Source of the DNA: Desmodus rotundus
Taxonomy: Eukaryota > Chordata > Mammalia > Chiroptera > Phyllostomidae
NCBI RefSeq assembly: GCF_022682495.2
Contig: NC_071391.1
Span: 111,831,195-111,895,194 of the forward strand
Reading direction: 5' to 3'
DNA: 64,000 bases
In this document: piece by piece, positions 33,895 through 46,918 of the stretch
Layout of the letters: each line of letters starts with the position of its first letter
How positions within the stretch are numbered: the first letter of the stretch is position 1
Program-made: the position numbers and the translations under genes
Notes under the pieces: generated by a model
Told to the model about the DNA's origin: nothing
The model's database searches: none
The model's input: only the letters and a program-made list of their open reading frames with translations

Positions 33895-34330
33895 ATGTTT
33901 TCTCCATGCTACAGCTAAGCGGGCTGTGTAAAATTCAAATGACTATCTCACTGTGTTTCTTAAATCACTTCGTCGGCTTCTCATTGTTCTTAGGGTGAAG
34001 TCAACACTTCGCACCACTGCTCATCCGCCTGTCATGCCTGGCCCCTAATTTATTCTGTCAGCTAGAAATCTCACTTATGTCACCCGTCAGATATGTTCAC
34101 TGTATGAGCAAAGCCATTCTCAACTTCTTGAAGTTATCATGAGCAAATTGTACCAGTCCTGTGCATGTGTACCTCTTTTTTTCTCAAGAACATGCACTTT
34201 TCATTTTCCAGGCTCCATTCTCCATTCCCTGGACTAACTTCTAATTAAGGTTAAACATCAAATTGATACATTGCTTGTCCTGTAAAGCCGCACCGGAAGT
34301 CCCTGTTCTGAGATTGCTGCTTCCCCCATG
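33895..34330 (+). mobile_element. L2 LINE 3' fragment (sense)
   Basis: 'aattcaaatgactatctcac', 'gtcggcttctcattgttctt', 'agggtgaagtcaacacttcg' and 'ctgtcatgcctggcccc' parallel the L2 3' region. Confidence 0.6.
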
Positions 34331-35450
34331 CGATTTTCTGTATTTAAGCACAAAGCACATCCTATTACCATTGAAAATATGAGGGCCACCTCCTAAGGAC
34401 CACTTATTGACTTGTAGGAAATGCTGCTTGAAGAAGTGATCGATGAGATAAACCTTCTGGCTAACAGACCTCTTAGGAGGTTTTTCTCACTATTTAAACA
34501 AAGCAGATGAAGCAGGGAATGAGTCAAATGTCCCTCCTAACACACACATACAGCCTCTCATTCTCTAATTCCCCCAACTGGGTCAGAAGGAAGAGATCGC
34601 ATCCAAAAAAGCCCAAGAATCTCCAAACCTGATGCCCAACAAGAATCTCTGAATATTTCATAACTGTGGACTTTAGCTCATGAATTAACCAAGTGCAAAG
34701 GGCAAATACCTGCACTGAGACAGCCATCAGTCTCAGTTTATCTATGGCACAACACCAAGGAAGTACCTGGGTAAGTGAGGTGGTTGTCGCCCTAAGACTG
34801 AAGGCAAGGTGTCAGCATTGCCACTACGGTCAACAGGGTGGCCCTGATGCCAGTGGTTTCTACTCCAGGCTCAGGAGCAAGAGCCCCTGATGTTTCCAGG
34901 TCCTGGGCTCTTCACACTCCTCCAGGCTCCTCCACAGCACGTGCACATGCCCGGGAAACTGACCCTCTCCATCACAGTGACCTTCAGGGCTCTCTGACAC
35001 CAACCCACAGCAAGGAATTCATTTTTCCATTTTCCATACCCTCCGAGGCCACACAAACATAGACCCATATACTCAAAATAAAAGCTTCAAAGTTTCTCTT
35101 TTCTATTTTATTCTAATTTTTAATGATCATAGACCTCAATATATCAATATCATGGCCAACTAATATGTATCTACCTCCTCGGTAAGAAAACACTAATACA
35201 GTTTTTTTAAACAGGTGTATCTTATTTACAACTATTAAGAGCCATAATTTTCTGGTTCTCAATTATAGCACTTGTCATATCACAACTCATTACTCATTCA
35301 TCAAGCACATATTGATTGAGCCTCTGTTATATGATCCAAAGGATCCTCTGTGGATCAGCTTTTATCTTTCTGTGTATTTCATTTTATAATATCATTCCAC
35401 CAATGGTTAAACTCTAGTAATGCTGAATTTACTTAAAGTTACTTTCTACC
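34331..35450. other. Intronic DNA, nothing recognised
   Basis: About 1.1 kb with short open frames on both strands (34693-35068) lacking known domains. The 34.7-35.05 kb part is less AT-rich than its surroundings. Confidence 0.35.
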
Positions 35451-36033
35451 TTTTGCTATCCAGTGATCCCACTGCTGGGATTATACCCTAAGAATCCACC
35501 AATTCAAAAAAAACCTATGCACCCCAATGTGAATAGCAGCACTATTTACAATATAGCCAAGTGCTGGAAACAGCCTAAGTGCCCATCAGTAAATGAGCAG
35601 ATTCAAAAAACTGTGGTACATTTACACGATGGAATACTACACAGCAAAAAGAAAGAAGGAGCTCCTACCCTTTGTGACAGCGTGGATGGAACTGGAAAGC
35701 ATTATGCCAAATGAAATAAGCCAGGCGGCAAAAGACAAATACCATATGATCTCACCTATAAGTGGAACCTAATCAATAGAACAAACAAACAAATGAGCAA
35801 AATAGACCCAGAAACATGGAAATAAAGAACAAACTGATAATGACCAGAGGAGACGGGGAGAGGGATAACGGCAGAAAGAGAGGTAAGGGTCTAGTGAAGG
35901 ACCGTGTATGAAGAACCTGTGGTAATGAACAGAAGGGTGGGGACTGACTGAGGGAGTGGGGGGTGGGCATGTCAGGCAGAGCAATGGGGGAAAATTGGAA
36001 GAACTGTAATTGAACGAGAATTAAAGGAAAGAA
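35451..36033 (+). pseudogene. L1 3' end with ORF2 C-terminus, 5'-truncated
   Basis: The frame at 35463 reads IPLLGLYPKN and IYNIAKCWKQPKCPSVN, the conserved C-terminus of L1 ORF2p. The frame then shifts near 35610. The DNA continues with 'gtggaactggaaagcattat'-type 3' sequence, 'catatgatctcacctataag' and a polypurine 3' UTR. It ends at 'gaactgtaattgaacgagaa'. This is a dead-on-arrival copy, younger than the antisense L1Ms. Confidence 0.85.
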
Positions 36034-36388
36034 TTGTGAGCTGTTCCCACAAACACAGCAATGTGCAGACTCTTACAAACACTTCTGGACTTGGTTTGTA
36101 CTCCTCTTGTGTGCCTCACCTGACATATGCACCTGCACTGATCTGGGGACTCCTGCCCCGTTCTCAGTGCAGCTGGCACATATTGCCCTAAGAGCAGTAA
36201 TTATGCTCCACCATACTGCATGCACACCCAACTCCTGAAGCAAGAACAAGGGCCACAGAGCTAACCCCATGGCCAGGTCAGGAATCCCTTTCCCCACCCT
36301 ACACACATACCCATACAGTGATGCTCCACATTATGCCCCACTTCTCACCATAACTGGAGATAACTATGATGCATTCCTGTCTCCCCTT

Positions 36389-36505
36389 CTAGAGTGTAAG
36401 TTCTACAAGTACAAGAACTGTGTTCCCTGCACTTACTATCCCAGGATCTGGTGCAGAAACCAAAGCACAACAGGTTTTCAATAAATATTGATTGAATGAA
36501 TTAAC
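36389..36505 (+). mobile_element. L2 3' end (sense)
   Basis: 'ctagagtgtaagttctacaa', 'gatctggtgcagaaaccaaa' and 'caataaatattgattgaatg' match the L2 terminal block. Confidence 0.65.
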
Positions 36506-38985
36506 TAATTAATGCTCACTGCTAAAAACACCTGGTGACTTAGCTTCTCCAGGTTAGTCTTGAACCAGCAGCGTCTACTTTATTGAAATCCTCCCCACAT
36601 TATCTTTCCTAAAATATCTTCTAAATTGTAGTGTGTTCTGAGTTGCTCTTCTTTTCACATTTTCCAAATCCTTCTCCTGGCTCACTTCATCAACTTCTCT
36701 CACCTTGTAAACATTCTTCAATTTTAATTACATGCTTATTGTGGTGAATTACAATTGAAGTAATTTTAGAAGGTGAGATATTTGCTAACTATAGAGAAAA
36801 AAAGCCTAATGAAATTCAAATATCTTTCCCTATTATCCAAATTTACATCTGTTTGCATAGCTCTACTTAATGAATATAGCTATTTTCATATCCAACTGAA
36901 TCTCCAATCTCTGTCTTGTTTCTGTTCAAAACGATCTTCCTCCAAAATCAGGGAATAATCTTTACTTTTTTCAAACTAGACTTGTTTAGATCTTCCCTCA
37001 GATTTGCTATGCAAAGAAATTAAAACATACATTGAGAGTTTTCCTGCAAAGTGGAAGAACAGTAAGGAATACAGTAAGTGGAGAGAGAGAGAGAGGTAAC
37101 AGGAGAGAGGACAGAGAAATGGGGTGGGATAGAGAGAGAGAGAGAGAGAGAGTCTTCCCTATGGCTCAGGAATTCTTTCACAGCTGATGAAAACCAAATT
37201 ACAGTGATACTATTAAAGATATGCCTGAGAGAACAGATCGCTACAGTTTCTGTCAAAGCTCTAATATCCTTTATTGCAAAATTTGAAACAAAGTAAAATC
37301 ATGGGGAAATTAATCTTTTAGTTCCTTCACATATTATCCAACATAAAATGATTTTCCTTTTCTTCAATTTAGTGTCAATCATGAAAATTTCAACTTCTTG
37401 AATAAAAAATGTTTATTTATAAAATCGATACATGCATCCTATTGTTTTGCATACTTGTCTACAATAGTGGAAAAGTCACTTTAAGATTAAAGGTCCGTAT
37501 TCTAATAATTTTAACAATTTTGCTAAGGAGCACATGTAAAAGAATTTGCTAAATCTGCAATGACTATAATAATGTTTGTGTTTGGATTCATGTAAATTTC
37601 AGGCTTATGGTATTTCAGGATGATGTTCTCATCATCATTTACTTGGGATAGAAGGAATGGATGAATTGGGGTAGGAGAGGCTCTTACGAGAGCCTGGAAG
37701 CACAGAAGGCTAACCAGTCAGGCCATTGGTTTCATTTCTAAGTCACTGTTTTAAAGCCTTCCCGGGCTACTTGCTTTTGTAGGTGTATATGCTCAAGACT
37801 GTATGAATCATGCAGCCAAGCCTCCCACAAGATGCAATAATCACAACTGCACAGGAAATGGATAAGTACAAGTTCCTCACCATCAGAAAAATGTCAAGTA
37901 CACCCACGAGGGTCAGAAAATGCTCTCAGTATACAATAGCTAACATACTATTATTAGCTCTAGAACAACCAAAGGCTTTTCTTACAGCAAAGACAAAATG
38001 CTGACAGACTATGATTCATGAACATCTATCTCCTACAATCACCTCTAAAAGGTTTACTTATTTAAAAACAATAAAAATCCATTAAGAGGGTTTTGCAGCA
38101 AACAGTATTTACTGAATTCTAGTGTTAGTCCTAGCTTAGTCAATCATCGATGAGTCACAGAATTAGCAGGCAGTTAAAAAGAGATGCTATTCTGAGAAAG
38201 AATAATGCCTCATTAAAAATGTTGCCTTCTACAACATCAAGGAATTTTTTTCTAAGTTTATATATGAGTGGGAGTGAGGTATCCCATCCAGTCTTGACTA
38301 CCAAAAGTCTCCATCATCTCCCCTCCACCCTTCTCTTTTTCTCAGGCCTTGACACAGAAAGTGTGAAGGTCTCTGAATCACCCTGACAGCATCAGCAGAA
38401 TATAGAAATGCCCATGTTGAACTCCACTTGCATTGAAATAAACTGAAATGAGGGGTGAGGGAATGAATATTTATTAAGCATTTAGCTTCCTTAATTAATA
38501 CATCAACTGAAAAATTGTTTATTGCTATTATTTAGATAAATGTTTGTTCTGTTGTGCTTCTTTGCTAGAAGGGATGTTAAAAATGTCATTTATCACACAT
38601 CCATATTTTCATTACAGTTTAAAGCTTCATCGCATCAATTCTATCTCCTTCTTTTAAAGAGCTATTAACTTATTCCAAGAGGTTACATTCTTTCTGTGTG
38701 GTGTTTTCAGAGTCTAATGCATCCAGCAAAGAATGAAAGTTTCAGAAAATATAAATAAGAGATATACAGGGGGATTTCATAAGCAAAACAGAAACTTTTT
38801 TAAATGAAAGACATTCTAGTCACTGGATCACTAATCATTTATTAAAGACTGAAGCAGATTTATTCTTTAAATTCATATTGAACACTGGTGAAACTGGGAG
38901 AAGATTAAAAAAAGACTTTGCCCCTCTTAAAAAAGTCTTTTTTTGGTTATTTACATTCTAACCAAGGCATATATTTTATTCATAT
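36506..38985. other. Intronic DNA with a GA microsatellite
   Basis: The only clear feature is the (GA)n tract at 37080-37151. No exon or named repeat is otherwise seen. Confidence 0.35.
37080..37151 (+). repeat. (GA)n microsatellite, interrupted
   Basis: Two GA runs separated by a purine-rich spacer. The last perfect run is about 22 bp. Confidence 0.88.
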
Positions 38986-38987
38986 TC

Positions 38988-40000
38988 CCTCCGTTTTGAC
39001 CTAACGTCATTGTTTGGTTCCAGGATTCCATCCAGGATACGCCATTACGTTTAACGTCTCCTTACATTGTCACGTCTCCTTAGCCTGCTCTGGGCTGTGG
39101 CAACTTCTCAGATGTTTCTCGTTTGTAACAACCTTGAGAGTTTTGAGGAGCACTGGCCCAGTGTGTCGTAGAATGCCCAATTTAAGATTTGCCTGAGGTG
39201 CACTCATGATTAGACTGGGGTTATGCATTTTGAGAAGAACACAGATATACAGCTTATGTCATTCTCATCACATAAGCTCTCAGTGCCACTTACTATTATT
39301 GATGTTAGTCTTGGTCCCCTGGCTGCAGACGTGTTCGGCAAGTTTCTCCCCTTTCATGTTGTAGTCTTTAGAGGACACGCACTATGTGCAGCCCGTGCCT
39401 AATGAGTAGGGAGACAGGCTACATGAACTACTGAAAATTCTTCTGCATCAGCAATTTGTCTATTCCCCCCATTTATTTATTTATTCAATCATGTATTTAT
39501 GTCAGTATGTGCTTATGGTTATTTACTTTATACTTTGCATTATAAGCCAATATTACTTTATCTTGGTGTTCAAATTATCACAGCTTTAGCCACAGGGAGC
39601 TGTTTCAATTGTCCCCCATGTTCCTTTGACATGTATGCCAATTATATTTTGTTTTTATTTGATTATTTCCTCACTTTCTGGCACTACGAGATGCTCTAAG
39701 CTCTTATATTTCTGGCTCAAACCTAGAATCAGCCCCTTCTCCAAGGCGTCCTGGTTCCTCTTGTTGGAGAACAGTATTAGAAGTCAACTTCTGCATGCTA
39801 GGTGTGTTCATTGTTTCTAAGCCCTTTCAGCTATCAGAACATGGACCCAAAAATGTGCATACTAAGACACACATATACAGATATCCATAAATATTGCTGT
39901 ATGTAACCACTGGAATCTGCATTAATGAAACATGATTTTATACTGATTCTTATCCATTTGTGGTCTTCCTCACCAAAATCCACACCCCAGTTTAATCAAG
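38988..40000. mobile_element. Ancient LINE-like repeat (L1M-related)
   Basis: It follows a familiar mammal-wide repeat in order: 'tggttccaggattccatcca', 'acgtctccttagcctgctct', 'gattagactggggttatgca', 'ccccatttatttatttattc', 'tttctggcactacgagatgc'. I associate it with old L1 sequence but cannot give the subfamily or strand. Confidence 0.5.
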
Positions 40001-40854
40001 AGGCAAAAAGCTAGCGGACCACATATTCCGTGCTTGTCCCATGTTGTGTAATGCAGCGGGCAGACAGCGCTTTTGGTGGGCACCGCCAACAGCGCCGTGC
40101 TCTGGTGGCTTTTCATGCAGCTGGTAGGGTCACAGCCTTCCAGGAGGGCTGAGTTAGTGACAAAGACTAGCCACTATCTCAGTTCAACTGAGGTGACTCT
40201 GCCACTCAGCAGCCTCTAACAGGTCTTCCTTCCACTCTTTCCTGAACTCCAATTTCTTCCTCTTCCCCATTCCTTTCTCTTCCTCTTAAAAACGTCGTCT
40301 GACATTATGCTGTCCAAAGAGGGCTAAAGAATGGAGATAACGTTCTTTGTAAAAATGGGTTCAGACTATTCTTCTCTTAAACACAGTCATCATTTCACAA
40401 GGAAACCTCACAAAAGTCACATTCACCCACAATGTAGAAAACAAAGGAAGTCACCGAGTGTCACCACGTGCCAGTACTGCGTTCATGAGCTTAAGAAAAG
40501 GGGGTTATGGAGAGAGGGCTCTCCAGATGCACGCCTGGAGGGGCTGCAGACTAGTCACTTGTCATACACTGCTCATTGCCTGACTGACCTGCCTGCTGCA
40601 GCTGCCAGGTCCACAGAGGTTAATTTTTAACACTCTACTCAATTTTTTATTACCCAAATTTGATACTGTCCAATCTGATGCCTTCACCTTGTCCCTTGTG
40701 AGCGTCTTCCTCCATCACTAGTGCCTGCCCACGGGCACCAAAACTGTAGAGTCTAGCCTTCAGATTGCTTTGAACAGCTTTTTCCACAGGGCCCATCCTC
40801 CAGGGTAAATAGTACCTTTTACACCAGGCCTTTTAATACAGGAATAAGTCTTGG
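40001..40854. other. Intronic DNA, nothing recognised
   Basis: A 99-codon frame at 40331-40630 (+) has no known domain. CpG is slightly raised around 40020-40110. Confidence 0.35.
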
Positions 40855-41310
40855 CTCACAGTTCTTAGCAATCAGCCTATTTATGTCTCATTTGATATTT
40901 GCTGGGAATGTCTGGTCAGGTACCCTGTTAGGGGGACATTGAGCACTGAGATGAATAAGTCACAGGTGTTGACCCCAAACTAAGTCAACTACTTTCCACT
41001 GGCAGTGAGAGGCATATAAATGCATGAAGGGAGAGGAAGGGGTATGGAAAATTTCCACTTCTTGATAGACATGTAGGAATTTCCCAGGTGAAAATGGAGC
41101 AGGACAAGGATGTTCCAAAGAGCCAAGAGCACGCCAAAGGCACAGAGGCAGTAGTGAGCACACTCTGCTTTAGAGCAGGAAGGGATTCACAGGGTAAAGA
41201 GAGGGAGAGGAAGTTAGAAGGCTGCAAGGGGCTAAAAGAATTGGCTACGATCGGGATTTTGAAAATTATCAATGGGCAATAGAAACTATTGAAGGATATT
41301 AAGCCACACA
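40855..41310 (-). mobile_element. L2 fragment (antisense)
   Basis: 'gagcaggacaaggatgttcc', 'gccaaaggcacagaggcagt' and 'tcaatgggcaatagaaacta'/'cacacagtgacataaat' are the complement of the L2 3' region. Confidence 0.5.
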
Positions 41311-41590
41311 GTGACATAAATCGATTTTCTGTAAATCCAGGCTACAAACATTTTGCTGTTGTGGCTATAGTCTCGTAGACCACAACACAGTCAACTTAGA
41401 ACCCATCACACTGAAAATACTTTTCGCTTACTAGGGGAAAAAATCAGAAAGCAGAGCATCTTACTCATGTTACTTACTATAGATTGCTATAATTTCAATT
41501 GCAAAAAGTGCCTCAAACATATGAAAATCAAGTGAATCAGTATAAAAAAAGAATATTATGTTCCTTTCTTTATAAGTAGACCTATCTGCA

Positions 41591-41611
41591 ATGAAAAAAA
41601 AAAAAAAAAAA
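41591..41611 (+). repeat. Poly(A) run
   Basis: About 20 consecutive A. No retroelement body was recognised immediately 5' of it. Confidence 0.85.
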
Positions 41612-42001
41612 GAAACCCTGCTGAAATCTAGCTTTACGTCCTTCGTAGCTGAGCAAATCTTCTGTCTCTACATAAGATGCACCTGCTTTTTCAGTCCGTG
41701 AGATGAAGACAGGCAGGAACTGTCTGAGCCATGGACTAGGAGGAGAGCGGCACGGCAGCAGGGCTATTATTCACGACAAACCTACCGAAATACGATGCTA
41801 TATTCAAACACTTCCTTAATGACAACCACTCACCTACAATGTTAAGAGGCCTTAAATAAGGAGTTGTAAAAGCTTCAGATTCCAATCTGGTGTCCAAGCA
41901 ACTGAAGGTGTAAAGTAAAAATCAGCATTTGTAAAAATAGAAAAGTAACAAAATTCAAAACCTGCAATAAATGCTGTCAGCAAGGTGCACTGCAGCCCAG
42001 G

Positions 42002-42298
42002 TTAAACGATCCGGTCTTCAGGAATCACTGATGCGGTGTGACCTGACGCCGGGCTCGCACGGGACTGTGGGCCCGCCTCGCACAGCTGGGGCTGATACCC
42101 AATTTGCACTCTCGGGATGGAGTCTGGAGCTGCGGAACTCTTCTTTTTAATTTTCGTCACCAGGTAAGGAGAGAATGTGCTCATTCTCTTCAAAGCCGAC
42201 GGAATATAGGGGTCTGCACTCTTACCTTGATGCCAAGACCTATGTTTGTGTGCACATCCCTTCCTGCCAACTGAGCCCCTGGCAGCCTGGCCCATCAC
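42002..42298 (-). other. CpG-enriched patch with a 98-codon open frame
   Basis: Around 42000-42240 CpG dinucleotides are clearly denser than in surrounding DNA. The minus strand carries an open frame (ATG near 42298, ending ...VIPEDRIV then stop at about 42002). It has no domain I recognise. On the plus strand a strong donor-like CAG|GTAAGG lies at about 42162-42170. It could be an alternative 5' exon or promoter of a local transcript, or the remnant of a young insertion. Coding status is unproven. Confidence 0.3.
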
Positions 42299-42609
42299 TG
42301 GGACTCACGCAAACACCTGTTTTAACATAGGGTTGGGGTTTTCAATGTACCCTTGTTCCAATTTACTGGACATCTTAATTTGCTGAACGGAAATTGGGGA
42401 TCCCAGAAATGAGAAGGGGTTCAGAGAGATGTCCTAGGAACTTGGGGAAGAAAAACAAGAATGGAAGAGGAGGAACCCACTCAAGAATCAGATATCATAG
42501 AACTTCCATTAAAGAACTCCTTAAGACCATACACTATCCTCAGGATTTAAGAGGCTTATCTCAGGTACTTTTTTCTTTTTTCTCCTCAGCAAATTAAACC
42601 TCCTAGTGG

Positions 42610-42690
42610 CATAAGAATTACATTCTAATAAATGGAAACAACTGTACTTGAACAACAATAAATAAATAAATAAATAATCTTTACAAAGTA
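42610..42690 (+). mobile_element. Very short bat L1 3' tail with (AATA)n
   Basis: 'aactgtacttgaacaacaat' is identical to the L1 end at 19.07 kb and is followed by an (AAAT)n tail to about 42678. It is an extreme 5'-truncated insertion of a few dozen bases. Confidence 0.75.
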
Positions 42691-44598
42691 AAAAAAAGTA
42701 ATTGCATACCATTAACCTAAAATTTGGTACAGAACATTGGGCCAGATGGAGGCAACCCAGTAACTATCACAGAAAGATGAATGCTCACACAGCAAAGAAA
42801 GGGGAAAGGAAACATGGGAAAACTGTAAACAAAAAATTTAATATACATTGTGAAAACTTATCTCTGAAAAATTCAAACAAAATAGAATCTTCTGAAAAAG
42901 GTTTTAAAACAAGCACACGACACACGTTGTTGGTTGCTGCCCAGAGGACATAACCGCTGCTCTGTGCCCCAAGCATCAGGCGCCCGGCCCTGGAACATCC
43001 CTCCAGGTTAAGGCTTCCCAGGCCCACTCCTGTCTGCCAATCCCTGGTCTATGGGGGTCATGTGCACGTGCGTGCATGGCTCAGCTGTGTGCCTAAGGAT
43101 GGGAGAGGGGATTTACTCAGGCCTAAAGGGAAAGATTTTCTTCTGTAGCTGGAAAATCCTTTCTGACACCATTCTCCTTACTGACTACTTTGAAGCCAAC
43201 TGCAGGACAGGACTTCAGACAGGCCCATATGGGTCTTTTGACCCATAACAGGAACCAACACTCTGAAGTGATAAGAGAAGGACAAGAGGAAGCTGGGCCC
43301 CTGATGGCCTCATAAAGCCCCTAACCAAACCAGTCTCCTCTCCTCCAGAGTTCCCATTGGTAAAACTTTACAACTTTATCACTGCTGGTCAACTTCTCTC
43401 TTCTTTATAAAAGCATCCAAATTTATACAGTATATAGTTCTGAAATTTATATAGTTCTGAAAGCCCTCAGAACTATAAAGGAAGGAATAATATTCATAAG
43501 GCAAAAACAATGTGTTATGTAACAAATGGTGACTATGTATCACATAGAGCTATAGGGTAAATATCATCAAATAGAAATCTGAAAATAAAAAATGTAATCA
43601 TTAAGGAAGTAGACTGGATAAATACCACTCTAAAGAGAAAGTGAATGAAAATAGCCTAGAAAGGTCAAGCTATGGAAGAGAAGGAGAAGCTAAAAAATAA
43701 TGTAATACTTTAAATAATTCCGATATAAGCCTAAAAGAAATTTCAAAAACTAAGAAATACTGGTGAGGCACTTCCTGAAGAGATACAGGCTAAGAAGTTT
43801 ACTAACTTAGCATGATAGATGAGAATGAAAACAGTTTCCTACACAGAGGAACTTCAGAACATCAAGGAAAAAAAATAGAAGATGCCATTTAAAAAGGAGC
43901 TGGAAGACATGTCAGAGTCTACAAGACAACAGAAAAATAATTACAAATTGCATATGGGATATAATCATAAATCTAGAAATCTACTTATCAGCTAAATTAT
44001 AATTCAAGAATGAGTGAGGGCAAACATAAGGCCTTTTGGGGAATATATAGATTCTCACTGATACCTACTGGGTAAGAAGAAAAGTGAATCAAGGGGAAGT
44101 TTGGGCATTCAAGAAACTATGAAATGTAGGCAGGTATAAATAGGTAGATGGGTAGACACATGGTAGAGAAAAAGTAGGCAACAGTTTTGTTGTTTTTCAA
44201 TGCTAAGATTTATTCTCTGTGTATTATTTATTAAATCTACTCTAATTTAGTTTTAAACTTTAATGGTAATATATGTTGATTGCAACAAAAATTAAACATC
44301 AAATACAACGAACGTTGCATTCAAAAACTAAAGAGCTAATAAAAATAACTGCCGTTCTTTAAATTTCACGCCCAGAAATTATCACTATTAACATTTTATT
44401 GTAAATCCTTCCAAGCTTAGGTCTTCCTATACAACCATAAATGCATAATGATTTAGCGAACGAGGGGGTATTCCAAAATATTCCTACTGTACATATTGTT
44501 CAGCTACTTGCTTTTCTTAATCTAATAATATATTAAAGATATATTTACAAGTCTGCAATTCCATTCTATCTTATTATTAATAAATGCATAGTTTAGAG
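42691..44598. other. Intronic DNA, nothing recognised
   Basis: About 1.9 kb, A-rich in its second half, with no repeat family named. Confidence 0.35.
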
Positions 44599-44724
44599 CA
44601 GGGTCACCCAACTTTTTCTGTAAAAAGCTAAATAATAAGTATTTTTGACTTCGCAATGCATAAGGTCTCTGATGTAACTTCTCAACTGTGGTGCTGTAGC
44701 ATGAATACAGCCGTAGGCAATATA
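44599..44724 (+). mobile_element. MER3-like hAT-Charlie fragment
   Basis: 'cagggtcacccaactttttc', 'tgtaaaaagctaaataataa' and 'ataaggtctctgatgtaact'/'tctcaactgtggtgctgtag' match the reverse orientation of the element at 24641-24861. Its 3' half is missing. Confidence 0.62.
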
Positions 44725-45070
44725 TCTCCTCCCACTCAGTTCCCCCTCCCCCACTCCATCCCACTTCCCTTCACAGCAGGGAGACATGGCAAAGCCAGGA
44801 TGTTTGTGGCATGTAGCTAAGGGGAGGGTGAGGTATGGATACTTTCAGTTTGGGTGTCACACAATTATTTATACTTCAGTCACCTGCATGTATCACTGAG
44901 TTACTGTTAGACATCGTCCCCACTACCCTTCACAGTGTGGAAATAAAGAATTCCTCTCCCACCCACTTAAGGAAGTCAATAGGCATTATAACAGGAAGAG
45001 GCATGGGCAGAATTCTTATGGTGCTATGGACACGCCTCCCTGAAGTATAGTAGTGCCACGTGTTTCTGTG

Positions 45071-45268
45071 GCCCTGGCCAGCAGGCTCACTCGGTCGGAG
45101 CATCGTCCCATACACCGGAAGGTTTCACTTCCGTCCCTGCTCAGATTGTGTGTGGGAGGCAACTGATCGATGTTTCTCTCTTACATCTCTCCATCTCCGT
45201 CTCTGTCTCTGTCTCTCTCTTTATCTCTCTGAATGAAATGCCCTCGGGTAAAGATTTTAAAAATGAAA
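45071..45268 (+). mobile_element. VES tRNA-derived SINE, copy 3 (sense)
   Basis: Head GCCCTGGCCAGCAGGCTCAC, then tRNA-like and CT-rich parts ('tctgtctctgtctctctctt') and an A-rich end. Target duplications TGTTTCTGTG/TGTTTATGTG (45061-45070, 45269-45278) match at 9 of 10. Confidence 0.92.
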
Positions 45269-45704
45269 TGTTTATGTGTATAGTGAAGGCAAAACAAAGT
45301 TTGAAATGTATAAAACCAAAACTCAGTCTGGGGAAAATTCCTCTGAACATCAGATGTGTAAAACTTTACACAGAGGATGTTTTTATTTTTGCCTCCTTAA
45401 ATAGTGTTCTCCTGTCAAGAATACACTCTATAATGAAGCATGTATAATTAACCATGTACTATATTTTTACTACTTCTTATAGAGGTAAAATATTTAATAA
45501 AGCTTTATTATTCCATTGTAAATTAAATTTTGGAATACTATAGTAAAGCAAGAGAGCCATATGGACTCAATGCATTTGCATAGAAATGTTAACCTTTTTA
45601 GTCATCTTTGAATGCATTTTTTTAAAACAGAGAAAATTCAGGTGAACATTTAATAGGTATGAGGAAAATATGATAAACATAAGCAGTAAAGTCGATAGAA
45701 ATTA

Positions 45705-45743
45705 TTCTGACATTTAGAAATTCTGACATTTAGAAATTCTGAC
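45705..45743 (+). repeat. 16-bp tandem repeat, 2.4 copies
   Basis: The unit TTCTGACATTTAGAAA occurs at 45705-45720 and 45721-45736, then a partial third copy TTCTGAC. Confidence 0.92.
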
Positions 45744-46312
45744 CAAAACTTTTGTCAAATGACAACAAAAGTAAATTTATTAAGACAAAACAAAAAATAA
45801 CAATTTTCAAATAAATACACATAAGAGAAATTTTTATTATTTGATACTCCAATTTAAAAAGAGGACTGAATTATTGTATATGGAGAAGCTGGAAAACTAC
45901 AAATTTCTTGGTGATTTCATGTAAAATTTTGACATCAACAAACACTACAAAAAGAAACCCCTAAGTATGCTTTCTCTTTAGCCACAAAGTAGCTTATCAG
46001 TGTCATAAATTAAGAGTATTTAGAATTAGTCACTGCTCAAAAAATTCTCAGAAATCTAATAGCTCATAAATGAAAGGAACTCTATGGAGGTTTGCCCGAA
46101 CTTGAAAATAATCTCATAAATTTACATAACATTATCAATAATTAGTTGTAAAGCTAAAAGATACTTATCTAAACAGGTAACACACACACACACTTAAATC
46201 AACCATGTATGAGAAAAGACTGAATTATCATTCTACTTTTAATAAAAATGTACAAAATATTATACAATTTTGCAAATGAAAAGGTGACCAAAGGGCAGTC
46301 AAAAATGTAAAA
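45744..46312. other. AT-rich intronic DNA, nothing recognised
   Basis: A short (AC)n run at about 46182-46193 is the only low-complexity feature. Confidence 0.35.
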
Positions 46313-46884
46313 AAAGTATAATTGTAGACTTCCAGCCAAGATGGAGGTGTAAATAGATACACTTTGCCTCCTTGCACAACCAAAAGAAAGACAACACATT
46401 TAAAAACAAAAAAATAACCAGAACTGCCAGAAAACTGAACAGTATAGAAGTCTGGCAACCAAGGAGTTAAAGAAGAAACATTCCTCCAGACTGGTAGGAG
46501 GAGCGGAGACCAGGCAGCCAAGTGGAGAGGACTCGTGGCAAGCCAGAGGCTGGAGGAACAGGCGAGTGAGAGGGATGCTGGCAGACCTGGCAGTCCCACA
46601 TTTATATGCAGATAAACTGAGAGGAACAACTGGGGAGTCAGACAGACTATGCAACCCTGGGTTCCAGCATGAGAAAAGAGAGCCTCAAAACCTCTGGCTA
46701 TAAAAATCTGTGGTGGTTGAGGCAGCAGGAGAAACTCCCAGCCTCACAGGAGAGCTCCTTGGAGAGACCCACAGAGTCCTAGAATGTACACAAACCCAGT
46801 CACCTGGGAATCAGCACCATAAGGGCCCAATTTGCTTGTGGGTAGTGGTGGAAGTGACTGAAAGTAGGGCGAGAGCTGAGTAAG

Positions 46885-46918
46885 CGACACTGTTCCCTCT
46901 CCGACACTGTTCCCTCTC
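46885..46918 (+). repeat. 17-bp tandem duplication in HAL1 5' UTR
   Basis: CGACACTGTTCCCTCTC occurs twice back to back (46885-46901, 46902-46918). Confidence 0.9.

Noticed and set aside
41591..41611. Poly(A) run as the tail of a processed pseudogene
   Set aside because: No coding sequence or retroelement body was recognised upstream and no target duplications were found.
46228..46629. 133-codon minus-strand open frame
   Set aside because: It covers flank plus the antisense of the HAL1 5' UTR. Hydrophobic runs come from A/C-rich antisense sequence, not a membrane protein.
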